This document shows positions 25,726 through 37,474 of a stretch of 64,000 nucleotides of DNA, piece by piece. The notes under the pieces were generated by a model. The model searched no databases, was not told where the DNA came from, and saw only the letters and a list, made by a program, of their open reading frames with translations. Source of the DNA: Bradyrhizobium guangzhouense (lineage in GTDB: Bacteria > Pseudomonadota > Alphaproteobacteria > Rhizobiales > Xanthobacteraceae); the NCBI RefSeq assembly GCF_004114955.1, contig NZ_CP030054.1:62001-126000 (forward strand), written 5' to 3'. How positions within the stretch are numbered: the stretch's first letter is position 1; each line of letters starts with the position of its first letter. The translations under genes were made by a program, and so were the position numbers.

Positions 25726-28700
25726 TTGACCAAGAAGATCGAAACCCGCCTTGCCATTGACATCGGCGGCACGTTCACCGACGTGGTGCTCGATGGCCCC
25801 TTCGGCAGGGTCACCCGCAAGGTCCTCACTACGGTTGCGCAGCCCGAGGTCGGGTTGATGAACGGCGCGAAGCAGCTTCTCGCGACGGTCAACCTCGACT
25901 TCTCGAAAGTCGACGTCTTCATCCATGGCACGACGCTTGCGACGAACGCGGTGCTCGAACGTAAAGGCGCGAAGACGGCACTAATCGCGACCGCTGGCTT
26001 CCGCGACGTGTTGGAAGTCGGCAGTGAGGGGCGTTACGACCAGTACGATCTGCAACTAACCAAGCCTCTGCCGCTGATACCCAGAGAGCGCCGCTACACC
26101 GTGGCCGAGCGCATCGACGCAAAGGGCGACGTCAAGCTCGAACTGGATCTCGCGGAGCTCGCCGAAATCGTCAACAAACTCAGGAAAAGCCTTGTCGAGA
26201 GCGTGGCGATCGCTTTCCTGCATTCATATGCGAATTCGGAGCATGAACGGAAGGCCGCGCGCTTCCTCGCCGGGCAGATGCCCGACCTGTCGATCACAAT
26301 GTCGTCCGACGTCTGCCCGGAAATCCGGGAGTACGAACGCACGTCAACAGCGGCCGCCAACGCCTACGTGAAGCCGCTCATCAACGGCTATCTTGAAAGG
26401 ATGGAGGCGGCGCTCACGGCAGCGGGCTTCACCGGTCGGCTTTTCCTAGTGACGTCCGGAGGCGGTCTGACTTCCATCGAGACCGCCAAACGCTATCCGA
26501 TCCGGCTGGTCGAGTCCGGCCCCGCGGGCGGAGCGATCTACGCCGCACAGCGCGCCCGCAGGCTTGGGGACAAGCGGGTCGTCTCTTTCGATATGGGCGG
26601 TACGACCGCAAAGGTCTGCCTAATTCAGGACGGCGAGCCGGTCACCGCCAACTCGTTCGAGGTCGACCGGACGCACCGCTTTATGAAGGGCAGCGGGCTG
26701 CCGCTGCGGATCCCAGCCGTCGAGCTCGTCGAGATCGGAGCGGGCGGCGGATCCATCGCAGGCGTCGACCGGCTCCGCAGGGTCACCGTCGGTCCGCAGA
26801 GCGCGGGCTCGCAGCCGGGGCCGGCCTGTTACCCGGGTGGTGGGTCCGGGGCGACAGTGACCGACGCCGACCTCGCGCTAGGGCTCTTGGATCCCGGCGC
26901 GTTCGCGGGCGGACGAGTTCAACTCGATCCGCAGGCAGCCTCCCGTGCGCTCGACGCCGCCGTTGGCAAGAAGCTCGGCCTTTCGAGCAAAACGGCGGCC
27001 TTCGCCATCACCGAGACCGTGTGCGAAAGCATGGCGAGCGCGGTCCGCGTGCACGCAGCCGAACGCGGCGAGCCCATCGCCGACTATACGATGATCGCAT
27101 TCGGCGGTGCGGCCCCACTGCACGCCGCTTGGGTTGCCGAGAAGGTCGGCATCCGCAAGGTGGTCGTGCCGCGCAACGCGGGCGTCGGCTCGGCGGTCGG
27201 ATTCCTAGAGGCGCCGATCTCCTTTGAACTGATCCGGAGCAAGCACGTCAATCTCGCTTCCGTCGATCCAGCCGAGATCGGCGCTTTTCTCGACGCCTTG
27301 GCGGCCGACACCATCGCCCTGGTGAAGACCGAGGGCGCAGAGCTCGTCGAGCGTTGCGTGGCGCACATGCGCTACGTGGGCCAGGGTCATGAAATCTCGG
27401 TTGTCCTGCCGGACCGGTCCAAGCCTCTGACGGGCACCGTGCTGCGCGAATGGTTTGAGGATCTCTACGGACGCCTCTTCACCCGGTTCATTCCGGGCGC
27501 TGCCATCGAGGTCCTGAGCTGGTCGGTGACTGTCTCGACGACGCGCAAATCCGTCGAACCGACAGCTCTCATTTGGAACATCGGCGAGCCATCGGATGCA
27601 GGCGTGCGCGAGGTCTTTGATGGCACGGCCTCGAAGTCCATCGTTGTCCCCGCCTACAATCGTTCGCAGATGGCAAATGGATTGACCATCCGCGGCCCGG
27701 CACTCATCGTGGAGGACGAGACCACGACCTTCATCACATCACGCTTCTCCGCCTCCATCGACGGGGACGGCAGCATCGTCATGCAGCGGATCGCCGCCTC
27801 GGAACAGGCGGTCGAAACCCGAAATCTAAATTCCGCGATCCACCATCAAGTCCTCTGGAATCGTCTGCTGGCCCTCGTTGAGGAGCAGGCGCAGATTCTG
27901 ATCCGCACCGCCTTCAGTCCACTAGTCCGCGCCTGCGGCGACGTCTCGGTCGGCGTATTCGACCTTTACGGCCGGATGTTGGCGCAGGCCGTGACCGGCA
28001 CGCCGGGCCACGTGAACACGATGGCAGAGTCCGTGAAACACTTTCTGGGTCGCTTTCCGACCACAACGATGAAGCCGGGCGACGCCTATATCACCAACGA
28101 CCCGTGGCTCGGAACCGGCCACCTCAACGACTTCGTCGTTGTCACGCCTTGCTTCCACAAAGACAAGTGTGTCGCTCTGTTCGCCTGCACCAGCCATCTC
28201 ATGGACATTGGCGGGCTGGGCGCGGGGACTGAAGCTCCGGACGTATTTGCGGAAGGTCTCTACATTCCGTTGATCAAGCTAATCGACGCCGGCACGGTCA
28301 ACGAGACGCTCATGGCGGTGATCGAAGCTAACACGCGGCTTCCGGTCGACACCATCGGGGATACCTACTCGCTCGCGGCGTGCAACGATGTCGGCGTCAG
28401 GCGGCTTCAAGAGACAATGACAGAGTTTCGCCTCGATGATCTTTCGGAGCTCGCCGACTTCATTCTCGAGCGCTCCCGCCAAGCGGTGCTTAAGGAGATC
28501 GTGTCGCTTCCGAAGGGAACTTGGAGAAACGAGATGATCGTCGACGGCTACAACGAGCCGCTGACGCTCCGGGCCGCACTGACGATTAACGAGGACGGCA
28601 TCGTTGTCGACTTTGCCGGCAGCGCCCCCGCGGTGATTAAGGGCATCAACGTTCCCTTGACTTACGCGACCGCCTACACGTCCTTCGCCATCAGTTGCGC

Positions 28701-29481
28701 CATCGCTGACGACATTCCCAACAATGCCGGATCTCTGTCCCTGTTGAAGGTCCTCGCGCCGGAGGGTTGCATCGTCAACGCCAGGAAGCCCTCGCCCGTC
28801 GGAGCGCGGCACGTGATCGGCCAGATGCTGCCGGATCTGGTGTTTGGCTGCCTCTTGCAAATCCTGCCGGAGCGCATCCCCGCCGAGGGCAGTTCGTGCA
28901 TGTGGAATATCGCACTGCGCGGGACCTTCACAGTCGGAGAGCGCAAGGGGCGCAACTACTCGTTGACGGTTACCACCAGCGGCGGTATGGGAGCCCGCTT
29001 CACAAAGGACGGCTTGTCGGCGACAGCGTTCCCAACGGGCATCCAGTGCATGCCAATCGAGATCGCGGAAACGCAGATCCCCTTCGTGTTCTGGCGCAAG
29101 GAGCTCCGCATAGACAGCGGCGGTCCGGGGCGCACGCGCGGTGGTCTCGGCCAAATCATCGAGGTCGAGAACGCCGACGGCACCGCGTTCCGGCTCAGCG
29201 CCGCCTTCGAGCGCGTCAAGAATCCGGCGCGAGGACGCCTGGGCGGCGAGAACGGCGGGGCGGGCTATGTCGGCCTCGCGTCCGGACGGCCGATCGCCGG
29301 CAAGGGGCTTCAGACGATCGAGGCGGGCGACCGGCTGGTGATCCATACGCCCGGCGGTGGTGGTCTCGGCAACCCGAAGGAACGACCGGCGGCGTTGATC
29401 GAGAGGGACGTCTTCGAAGGACGTCTGTCGCAGGAAGCGGCCGCTCGTCTTTACGGCCACCGCGACCGCGAAGCTTCATGA
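25726..29481 (+). CDS. Hydantoinase/oxoprolinase, HyuA-HyuB fusion
   Basis: Very long enzyme, 1251 residues, starting at TTG 25726 behind GGAG. Residues 1 to about 690 are HyuA-like: ATP-binding LAIDIGGTFTDVVLDGP, FIHGTTLATNAVLERKGAKT, VSFDMGGTTAKVCLI and IGAGGGSIA. About 700 to 1251 is HyuB-like: RTAFSPLVRACGDVSVGVFD and GHVNTMAESVKHFL through to the glycine-rich IHTPGGGGLGNP. Fused enzymes of this layout are typical of ATP-dependent 5-oxoprolinase; separate subunits are typical of N-methylhydantoinase and acetone carboxylase. It hydrolyses an amide or lactam at the cost of ATP. The substrate could be oxoproline or a related cyclic amide. Confidence 0.93.
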   Translation: MTKKIETRLAIDIGGTFTDVVLDGPFGRVTRKVLTTVAQPEVGLMNGAKQLLATVNLDFSKVDVFIHGTTLATNAVLERKGAKTALIATAGFRDVLEVGSEGRYDQYDLQLTKPLPLIPRERRYTVAERIDAKGDVKLELDLAELAEIVNKLRKSLVESVAIAFLHSYANSEHERKAARFLAGQMPDLSITMSSDVCPEIREYERTSTAAANAYVKPLINGYLERMEAALTAAGFTGRLFLVTSGGGLTSIETAKRYPIRLVESGPAGGAIYAAQRARRLGDKRVVSFDMGGTTAKVCLIQDGEPVTANSFEVDRTHRFMKGSGLPLRIPAVELVEIGAGGGSIAGVDRLRRVTVGPQSAGSQPGPACYPGGGSGATVTDADLALGLLDPGAFAGGRVQLDPQAASRALDAAVGKKLGLSSKTAAFAITETVCESMASAVRVHAAERGEPIADYTMIAFGGAAPLHAAWVAEKVGIRKVVVPRNAGVGSAVGFLEAPISFELIRSKHVNLASVDPAEIGAFLDALAADTIALVKTEGAELVERCVAHMRYVGQGHEISVVLPDRSKPLTGTVLREWFEDLYGRLFTRFIPGAAIEVLSWSVTVSTTRKSVEPTALIWNIGEPSDAGVREVFDGTASKSIVVPAYNRSQMANGLTIRGPALIVEDETTTFITSRFSASIDGDGSIVMQRIAASEQAVETRNLNSAIHHQVLWNRLLALVEEQAQILIRTAFSPLVRACGDVSVGVFDLYGRMLAQAVTGTPGHVNTMAESVKHFLGRFPTTTMKPGDAYITNDPWLGTGHLNDFVVVTPCFHKDKCVALFACTSHLMDIGGLGAGTEAPDVFAEGLYIPLIKLIDAGTVNETLMAVIEANTRLPVDTIGDTYSLAACNDVGVRRLQETMTEFRLDDLSELADFILERSRQAVLKEIVSLPKGTWRNEMIVDGYNEPLTLRAALTINEDGIVVDFAGSAPAVIKGINVPLTYATAYTSFAISCAIADDIPNNAGSLSLLKVLAPEGCIVNARKPSPVGARHVIGQMLPDLVFGCLLQILPERIPAEGSSCMWNIALRGTFTVGERKGRNYSLTVTTSGGMGARFTKDGLSATAFPTGIQCMPIEIAETQIPFVFWRKELRIDSGGPGRTRGGLGQIIEVENADGTAFRLSAAFERVKNPARGRLGGENGGAGYVGLASGRPIAGKGLQTIEAGDRLVIHTPGGGGLGNPKERPAALIERDVFEGRLSQEAAARLYGHRDREAS

Positions 29482-29497
29482 TCGAAAGAGAGCGGCG

Positions 29498-31447
<1,950 letters not shown>

Positions 31448-31582
31448 GTCGGTTGTTGCGGGCGCCCAGGGTACGCACCTCAAGCCGCTACTCGCGCAGT
31501 TCGTCGCAAAAGTTAGTCGTCCGTGAAGAGCGGCTAAACGACTGAGCTGGGATCGCATTATTCGTTGTTGCCTGTTTTGGGA

Positions 31583-31621
31583 TTGCAGGGTTTTGATGCT
31601 TCGGGCATCGGAACCCTGCAA
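31583..31621 (+). promoter_or_regulatory. Strong stem-loop in the IS5 leader
   Basis: TTGCAGGGTT (31583-31592) pairs with AACCCTGCAA (31612-31621), and inside it GATGC pairs with GCATC around a TTCGG loop. It lies about 60 nt ahead of the transposase start. Such leader hairpins can act as terminators or translation blocks against read-through from outside promoters. The structure is visible; the function is inferred. Confidence 0.6.
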
Positions 31622-31683
31622 TTTCGTTTTGAGGATTCCATCGAATCGCCAGTCATGATTCCGTCCTCGCATCGGAGGTGGCG

Positions 31684-33030
31684 ATGCGACCGAAGAAGCC
31701 CAAAGCGACGGGATCGGGCGATCTGTTCCGGGCCAGGCTGGACCAGATCATCAACATGAAGCACGAGCTGGTTCAGCTCGCCGGCAAGGTCGACTGGGAC
31801 TGGATCGACGGCGAGATCGCGCCGCTCTACAGCGAGAACGGTCGGCCGGGCATCGCGACCCGCTTCATGATCGGGCTCTTGCTGCTCAAGCACATTTACG
31901 GCCTGTCCGATGAGGGGGTGTGCGAGCGCTGGGTCCACGACCCGTATTTCCAGTACTTCACCGGCGAAGAGTTCTTCCAGCACGCCTTCCCGCACGAGCG
32001 CTCGGACCTGAGCCACTGGCGCAAGCGGCTCGGCGACAAGCTGGAGCTGCTGTTGGCCGAGAGCCTGCGGGTGGCGCACGAGGCCGGCGCGTTACGCAGC
32101 CAGGACCTCAAGCGGGTCACAGTCGACACCACGGTGCAGCCAAAGGCCATCACCTTCCCGACCGATGCCAAGCTGCTGCACGCGGCAATCAAGGGGCTCA
32201 ACCGCCTGGCGAGGAAGCACGGGGTCAAGCTGCGGCAGTCCTATCTTCGCATTGCCAAGACCGCGGCGATGATGGCGGGACGCTACGCCCACGCCAAGCA
32301 ATTCAAGCGGCATCAGCGGCAGTTGCGCATCCTGCGCAGCCGGTTGGGCCGGATCATCCGCGATATCCGCCGCAAGATCGAAGGTCAGGCCGTGCTCGAG
32401 AACGCCTTCGCCCTGCCGCTCGGCAGGGCCTCGCAGATCCGCTCGCAGCAGCAGCGCCAGCGCGGCTGGAAGCTGTATTCCTTCCATGCTCCAGAGGTCG
32501 AGTGCATCGGCAAGGGCAAGGCCGCCGCACCCTACGAGTTCGGTGTCAAAGCCTCCATCGTCACCAACAACCGCCGTGCTCCAGGCGGCCTGTTCGTGCT
32601 GCACGCCAGGGCGCTACCCGATAACCCGTACGACGGTCACACCTTGCGGGACGTCATCGACCGCACCGAGACACTCACCGGCTGTGCGATCGAGCGGGCC
32701 TATGTCGACAAGGGATACCGCGGCCATGACGCGCAAAATCCTCGTCGCGTCTTCATTTCCGGCCAGAAGCGCGGCGTCTTCGGTGTCATCAAGCGCGAGT
32801 TGCGCCGCCGCTCCGCCATCGAGCCCATCATCGGACACCTGAAGACCGATGGTCACCTCGGCCGATGCTACCTCAAAGGCCGCCCCGGCGATGCGGCTAA
32901 CGTCATCCTCTCCGCCGTCGGTCACAACTTCCGCCGGGTCCTCGCCTGGCTGAGGGCTCTTTGGTGCCTGATCCTGACCACCTTCATCGCGGCCGCCAGC
33001 GACCGCTCATCGCTACAATCGGCTTCTTAA
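31684..33030 (+). CDS. IS5-family transposase
   Basis: 448 residues from ATG 31684 (another in-frame Met two codons earlier). DDE transposase: first Asp in VTVDTTVQPKAITFP, second in AYVDKGYRGHDAQNP, Glu in RRRSAIEPIIGHLKTDGHLG. The N-terminal region with GRPGIATRFMIGLLLLKHIY and WVHDPYFQYFTGEEFFQHAF is typical of this IS5 subgroup. No break is seen, so it is probably active. Confidence 0.94.
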   Translation: MRPKKPKATGSGDLFRARLDQIINMKHELVQLAGKVDWDWIDGEIAPLYSENGRPGIATRFMIGLLLLKHIYGLSDEGVCERWVHDPYFQYFTGEEFFQHAFPHERSDLSHWRKRLGDKLELLLAESLRVAHEAGALRSQDLKRVTVDTTVQPKAITFPTDAKLLHAAIKGLNRLARKHGVKLRQSYLRIAKTAAMMAGRYAHAKQFKRHQRQLRILRSRLGRIIRDIRRKIEGQAVLENAFALPLGRASQIRSQQQRQRGWKLYSFHAPEVECIGKGKAAAPYEFGVKASIVTNNRRAPGGLFVLHARALPDNPYDGHTLRDVIDRTETLTGCAIERAYVDKGYRGHDAQNPRRVFISGQKRGVFGVIKRELRRRSAIEPIIGHLKTDGHLGRCYLKGRPGDAANVILSAVGHNFRRVLAWLRALWCLILTTFIAAASDRSSLQSAS

Positions 33031-33204
33031 CGGACGACAAGTTAAGGACAATGTGATTGCGACCGCGCCGCCGGCCGCCATTGCGGCAATCGTCGCCTTG
33101 TTTTTGGTCATATCTTCGGCTAACGGCCCGCCTTCTTCAGTCAGGCCGTGACATCGTGAATTCGAAAACACGATTTTACGCGCAGACTCAATACTTCGAC
33201 CGCC

Positions 33205-34614
33205 TCACTCCGCGGCTTCGGCAGGCGCGCTCTTAAGCTCCGCAAATTTCGCAGCCATTGTCGGATTGCCCCGAGTTAGCTTCTTAATCGTCACGTCCTG
33301 TGCCTTGTCATTGGCAAGACGCAGGTTGCGATCCGCACCGATCAAGGCATCCTTCGTCTTCTGCAGATGATCGATCGACTTGTCGATCTCCGTAAGAGCC
33401 GTCTGAAAGTGCCGGGAAGCAAGATCATAGTTCTTTGAGAATGCGGTTTTGAACGATTCGAGCTGGTTCTCAAACTGGGTTATATCGACATTCTGCGCTT
33501 TCACGAGCGCAAGCTCGGTTTTGTACTTCAGCGAATTGACTGCCGCGTTCCTTAGGAGCGTAATCATAGGCAGGAAGAACTGCGGCCGGATGACATACAT
33601 TTTTGGGTAGCGGTGGAAGACGTCGACGATGCCGGCATTGTAAAGCTCGTTGTCCGGTTCAAGCAATGAGACCAAGATAGCGTACTCGCAGCCCTTCTCG
33701 ATGCGATCCCGGTCAAGTTCTTTGAGAAAGTCTTCGTTTTTGCTTTTCGTCGCGGTCTTATCGCTCTCGTTCTTCATCTCGAACATGATCGAAATGATTT
33801 CAGTGCCTGCCTCGTCCGAGTCGCGGAAAATGTAATCGCCCTTGCTGCCGGTCCGCGCGTCGTTGTCCTTCTCGAAATAAGCGCGCGGAAAAGCCATCGA
33901 CCGGACCCGGTTAAACTCAGTCTCGCAGTGTTGCTCGAGGGTCTCGCCCACCATCTTGGTCGAGAGGCGGGCCTTCATATCCTTGAGACGCTCGATGGCG
34001 TCGTCGCGATCTTTGATCTGGGTTTCGTACTTATCCTTCAACGATTGCTCGGAGAGCTGCTTTTCGAGCTGTACTCGACTGATGCCGCTTTTCAGCTCAT
34101 CACGCTCTTTTTCGAGGGCACCTACCGCTTCAGTCACGGCGAGCTTCTTCTCAAGCTCAACTGCCTGAACCTTCGCCTTCAGATCCTGGATCTCCCTTTC
34201 CTTGGCAGTAGCAATCTTGTGCTGCTCGCTCGCCAGGAGCGCGTCAGCAAGCTCCGAGGCCGCCTTCTTTTCGCGCTCGGACTCAGCTAGCGCGTTCGCG
34301 AGTCTATCCCGCTCCTTTTCGACGGCGCTGAGCGCTTCAGCAACCGCGAGCTTCTGGGCAACGCCGCTCCCCTCAAGCTTGGACTTTAATTCCTGGATTT
34401 CAGCGTCCTTAGCAGCCGTGGTCTTCTGCAGATCGCTGCTTACCTGGGCCTTGGCCAATTCAACGGCGCTCTGCTTGTCACGCTCGGCCAGCTCCAACCG
34501 TTCGTGGAGCTGCTGAGCGAAATCCGCGTCACGGACTTGCTTCAGGATGTCCGCGTAACCGGCTTCATCAACCTTGAAGGCCTTGTCACAGTGGGGACAG
34601 ATGATCTCGTGCAT
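33205..34614 (-). CDS. DUF2130-family coiled-coil protein
   Basis: 469 residues. The N-terminus has a CxxC pair in [20 protein letters not shown]. Residues about 30-215 form a long charged coiled coil with three similar [26 protein letters not shown] blocks, which suggests internal repetition. The C-terminal half carries the DUF2130 domain, with [20 protein letters not shown] and [20 protein letters not shown]. The nuclease-like look of this C-terminal domain (conserved E/D and K) has been noted for the family, but its function is unknown. It stands alone between an IS5 element and IS66 remains, so it is probably an island passenger. Confidence 0.88.
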   Translation of the reverse strand: MHEIICPHCDKAFKVDEAGYADILKQVRDADFAQQLHERLELAERDKQSAVELAKAQVSSDLQKTTAAKDAEIQELKSKLEGSGVAQKLAVAEALSAVEKERDRLANALAESEREKKAASELADALLASEQHKIATAKEREIQDLKAKVQAVELEKKLAVTEAVGALEKERDELKSGISRVQLEKQLSEQSLKDKYETQIKDRDDAIERLKDMKARLSTKMVGETLEQHCETEFNRVRSMAFPRAYFEKDNDARTGSKGDYIFRDSDEAGTEIISIMFEMKNESDKTATKSKNEDFLKELDRDRIEKGCEYAILVSLLEPDNELYNAGIVDVFHRYPKMYVIRPQFFLPMITLLRNAAVNSLKYKTELALVKAQNVDITQFENQLESFKTAFSKNYDLASRHFQTALTEIDKSIDHLQKTKDALIGADRNLRLANDKAQDVTIKKLTRGNPTMAAKFAELKSAPAEAAE

Positions 34615-35094
34615 GGTTCCTGGCCGGATCGTGGCGCTGCTGTTGTCATTGAAAAGGGACGGACCGGCAGAATCGGACCCCAGGAGAACAAAATTAGAAC
34701 GAGCGAACTTGGAACGTCAAGTCAAGCCCAGCAAGTTCTGGGCGCTTTGCTTGGACTATCCCCCGCTTTCATGAACGCCATAGGTCGGCCCAGATCACGA
34801 CATTCGCTTTGATGACCACCAGTGCTCATGTCAATCAGAGTGTCCATTCCGAATCGTCCTTGCGGCAGGGCGGTATTGATCCCGACTGTGTTCGCGTCGC
34901 TGCTTTGCGCCGCGCTAAAACACGACACGGCCACGCTCCCCTCCGGCCAGCGCATCCAGATCGACCTTCGCCTGGCGGCACGAGCATCGACAATAAGTAC
35001 GCCTCGATCGCGCGGATCGTCGCGCAGCGCCGCGATGCTCATGCGCTATTTCGAGCATATCGCGGCCGCGCCTGCTACGTTCAAAGTAGCTTTC
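34615..35094. other. Flank of the DUF2130 gene without a recognised gene
   Basis: No convincing gene. Part of it may be the eroded start of the IS66 large transposase that should follow tnpB, but I cannot read any family block in it. Confidence 0.35.
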
Positions 35095-35719
35095 GAGTCA
35101 TTCTGCCGCAGTTGTCCCGCCGCCTGCGGGCGCCGTGCTTCTTCCGGACGGACTAACCTCCAATCCAGCCCCTCGAAAAAGGCCGCGAACATCGCCCGCG
35201 ACATCCGCATCACGCCGTCCGCAATCGTTGGCCTCGGTTCGATCGGAACACGAAGGCCGCGCCGAGGAACGGGTCGAGACGAAGCATCTCCTGCACCTCC
35301 GTCGCAAGCCCATCATGGCCGCCGCGGAAGTCGATCGGCCGCGTTGCAAATCCGCACCAGCCGCGATCATCGTGACGCTCGCACCGCACGGATTACCCGG
35401 GACAGCTGCTCGGCATCAATGGCCATATCCGTCCGCAGCACGACATCGCCGATCGCGATCTCAAGCTTGATCGCCGGAACCTGACGCTCCTCCAACGCAC
35501 CTTCCACGACCAGCGGCGCGAATGTCGGCTGCGACGCTTCGCACGGCGGCAACATGTCTCGCTGTCGCAACCCCCTCGCCAATCGTAGATCTGCCAGCGC
35601 GTCGCTCCGTGCTTGCGCGCCACCTCGGACACCTGAGCACCGGGCAACAGACTCTCGGCGACGATCCGAGCTCTCTCTGTCGCGCGGCGATCAGGGTGGA
35701 TGGCGCCACCACCGTGCAT
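35095..35719 (-). mobile_element. IS66 tnpA-tnpB relic
   Basis: Minus strand. tnpA: ARIVAESLLPGAQVSEVARK followed by HGATRWQIYDWR, then a frameshift and the C-terminal LEIAIGDVVLRTDMAID with RVIRAVRASR ending near 35367. tnpB: read across frames as RPIDFRGGHDGLATEVQEML, LDPFLGAAFVFR and then, after an internal deletion, MRMSRAMFAAFFEGLDW with the C-terminal RRPQAAG. Several frameshifts; not functional. Confidence 0.75.
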
Positions 35720-36290
35720 TCGTGGCCGAGCGATTGGATCAGACGATAAAGGCCATGGCCCGTCGGGCCGGCCTCGTAACAGAAGTGGATGCGATTAAAC
35801 CGGCTGGCGAATCCACACTATAATACAATACGGCGCACGTTAACGTCCGAAGCATCGACTTCACCGAAGAAGCGAACCCCTCCCTCCCAGCCTGCCTCCG
35901 CAATCGCGACGGCATTTCTCAGTTTGGCGACACGATTCCAACAAATGCTTCCCTATAATCCGCCACGGCGCCTCGGCTCGGACCTAAGCAACCTCGGACA
36001 CGCAGTGTAGGGCGAACGACCCCACCGGCAGAGACGGACATGCGGTCTTACAATCAATTCCTGCCATGACGATGAGATCAATCTATTCCTTTACCGCTTG
36101 GAGCGATGAGGCCGGCTTCGACCAGCAGTTTTCCCCGAGAGAGTTCCATCACCCATGTCGTGAGCCTGACTACCATCTCGGGATATATACTCCTGCGAAC
36201 GTTTAGCATGGCGCCTTGCGCCGCCTAGTGCAAGGCGCACTGGCCCGGCACTCGCGACGTTCTGACCACAACGTTCTGCGTAAGCGGCCC
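35720..36290. other. Stretch without a recognised gene
   Basis: Open frames of up to about 110 codons cross this stretch, none with a family pattern. It lies between an IS66 relic and the small cysteine-containing secreted protein. Confidence 0.35.
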
Positions 36291-36292
36291 CC

Positions 36293-36508
36293 CTAGTGTC
36301 GGCACGCCCCCGGGTAACTGTTGCAAACATACTGGCCAAATGGATATGGAGCAAGATCTTCACATCCATTAGGGTCGCCGACGCAAGGACTTGATGGTCC
36401 GGCTCCGAGTGCATCGGCGTTGAGATGCTGTCTTGCGACGTAGACGAAAGACGTCGCCGCCAGCGCGAGGGCGAGGACGATCGCCGATATAATCCAAACG
36501 TTCTTCAT
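36293..36508 (-). CDS. Small exported cysteine-containing protein, unknown family
   Basis: 71 residues. One hydrophobic segment at about 5-27 (IISAIVLALALAATSFVYVA) after a single Lys looks like a signal peptide or membrane anchor. The rest is short and polar with four Cys, in SSPCVGDPNGCEDL and YVCNSYPGACRH, spaced to allow two disulfides. The best Shine-Dalgarno (AAGGAAG) is farther from the ATG than usual, so expression is uncertain. I do not recognise a family. Proximity to a VirK-like secreted protein may be chance. Confidence 0.45.
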   Translation of the reverse strand: MKNVWIISAIVLALALAATSFVYVARQHLNADALGAGPSSPCVGDPNGCEDLAPYPFGQYVCNSYPGACRH

Positions 36509-36839
36509 TCCAGCCGTAACTTCCTTAGGTTGACTCGGTGACGCTTAGCCAAATGGTAACAACGCGGAGCTCAACTCGAGCGCAATTGAGCTTTCATTTC
36601 TTGGCTGCTCCACACCTCGGCCTTTGTGATGGCGAGGCTCTTCGCGTCTCCGGCTTGCGACCAGTCAGCGGCAGTCGACTCCGAACGGGTAAGTCGAGCT
36701 GCAAACCACGTTCTCATCTGCTCCGGTCAGCAAATCTCTTGAGATCGCGCCGATCACGATCTCTGTTGCGCTTCTTTGCTGACGCCCCGGGTGGCCGATG
36801 CCGAACGGCAGCTCGGCCCCTCGACGGCGGCTATTGCCC

Positions 36840-37280
36840 TTACCAAAGGAACTTCGCGCCGTCTGGCAGCTCGCAGACAAATTCACCCTGGATCACGGCT
36901 TCGGCCGCGCCAGCAACCAACTTTGAGGCCTTTACCTTGAGCTTGCCTTCGCGGTTAAGGCTGTGGCGGATGTATTCGGTAACAGGGTGTCCTGAGTCGT
37001 CCAAGGTTTGATGCACATTGGCGAAGCTGATTCCGTTCTGCGCGCTAACCCTGAAGGCGCTGATAATCAGACCACCTTGCATGGCTGGTCCGGGCTGACC
37101 GCCATCAACGGTTGTGCAACGATCGAGATCTAGTATTAGCGTTACTACCTTGCCGGCCCGCAGGGCACTTAGCACGTCTACATATTTTGCAGAAGGCTCG
37201 CCGGCCTTCGCTGTCGTGCTTACGCTTGCCACTAAAAGCAAGGAAGACAGTCTCGTTAGACATGTGATATTGAGCCGCAT
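36840..37280 (-). CDS. virK: VirK-family secreted protein
   Basis: 146 residues from ATG 37280, behind a very good GGAGAAGAG. A signal peptide covers about 1-26 (LTRLSSLLLVASVSTTAKA). The mature part follows the VirK pattern: YVDVLSALRAGKVVTLILDL, DGGQPGPAMQGGLIISAFRV and FANVHQTLDDSGHPVTEYIR. VirK was first described in Agrobacterium virulence regions and homologues occur in rhizobia; the biochemical function is unknown. A longer frame opens at 37481 inside the IS4 flank and is not credible. An IS4 insertion lies about 190 bp upstream, in the region where its promoter may sit. Confidence 0.82.
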   Translation of the reverse strand: MRLNITCLTRLSSLLLVASVSTTAKAGEPSAKYVDVLSALRAGKVVTLILDLDRCTTVDGGQPGPAMQGGLIISAFRVSAQNGISFANVHQTLDDSGHPVTEYIRHSLNREGKLKVKASKLVAGAAEAVIQGEFVCELPDGAKFLW

Positions 37281-37474
37281 ATGCTCTTCTCCAATACAAG
37301 ACTCACATACGTAGCAGTACCCGTCTCGTCTCGTGCTCGGAGACTTTGGCGGGCACCGAACGTCAGGCGAACGTCGCCGTTGCGATAAACAGCATGCGCT
37401 ACTACCGTACGCAAGTGGTTGCGAACGCAAACCTAACGTCACAATCTCGTATGTAAGGTACGCATACGACGAAG

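Larger units (their letters stand above)
31516..33038 (+). mobile_element. IS5-family insertion sequence with terminal inverted repeats
   Basis: Left end GTCGTCCGTGAAGAGC from 31516; the reverse complement of the right end is GTCGTCCGTTAAGAAG up to 33038, so 14 of 16 positions agree. Length about 1520 bp. It encloses one full transposase gene. No clear target duplication is visible at the ends chosen. The element lies 68 bp after the aminotransferase stop and looks intact. Confidence 0.8.

Noticed and set aside
28279..29460. 393-codon open frame opposite the HyuAB gene
   Set aside because: Antisense by-product; no start context and no domain.
33031..33051. Target duplication at the IS5 ends
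   Set aside because: The bases next to the two inverted repeats (TTA left, AAG right) do not match, so I make no claim.
37399..37416. Half of the GGTAGTA palindrome (minus strand) upstream of virK
   Set aside because: Only one arm is present; the position 8 bp on does not read TACTA.
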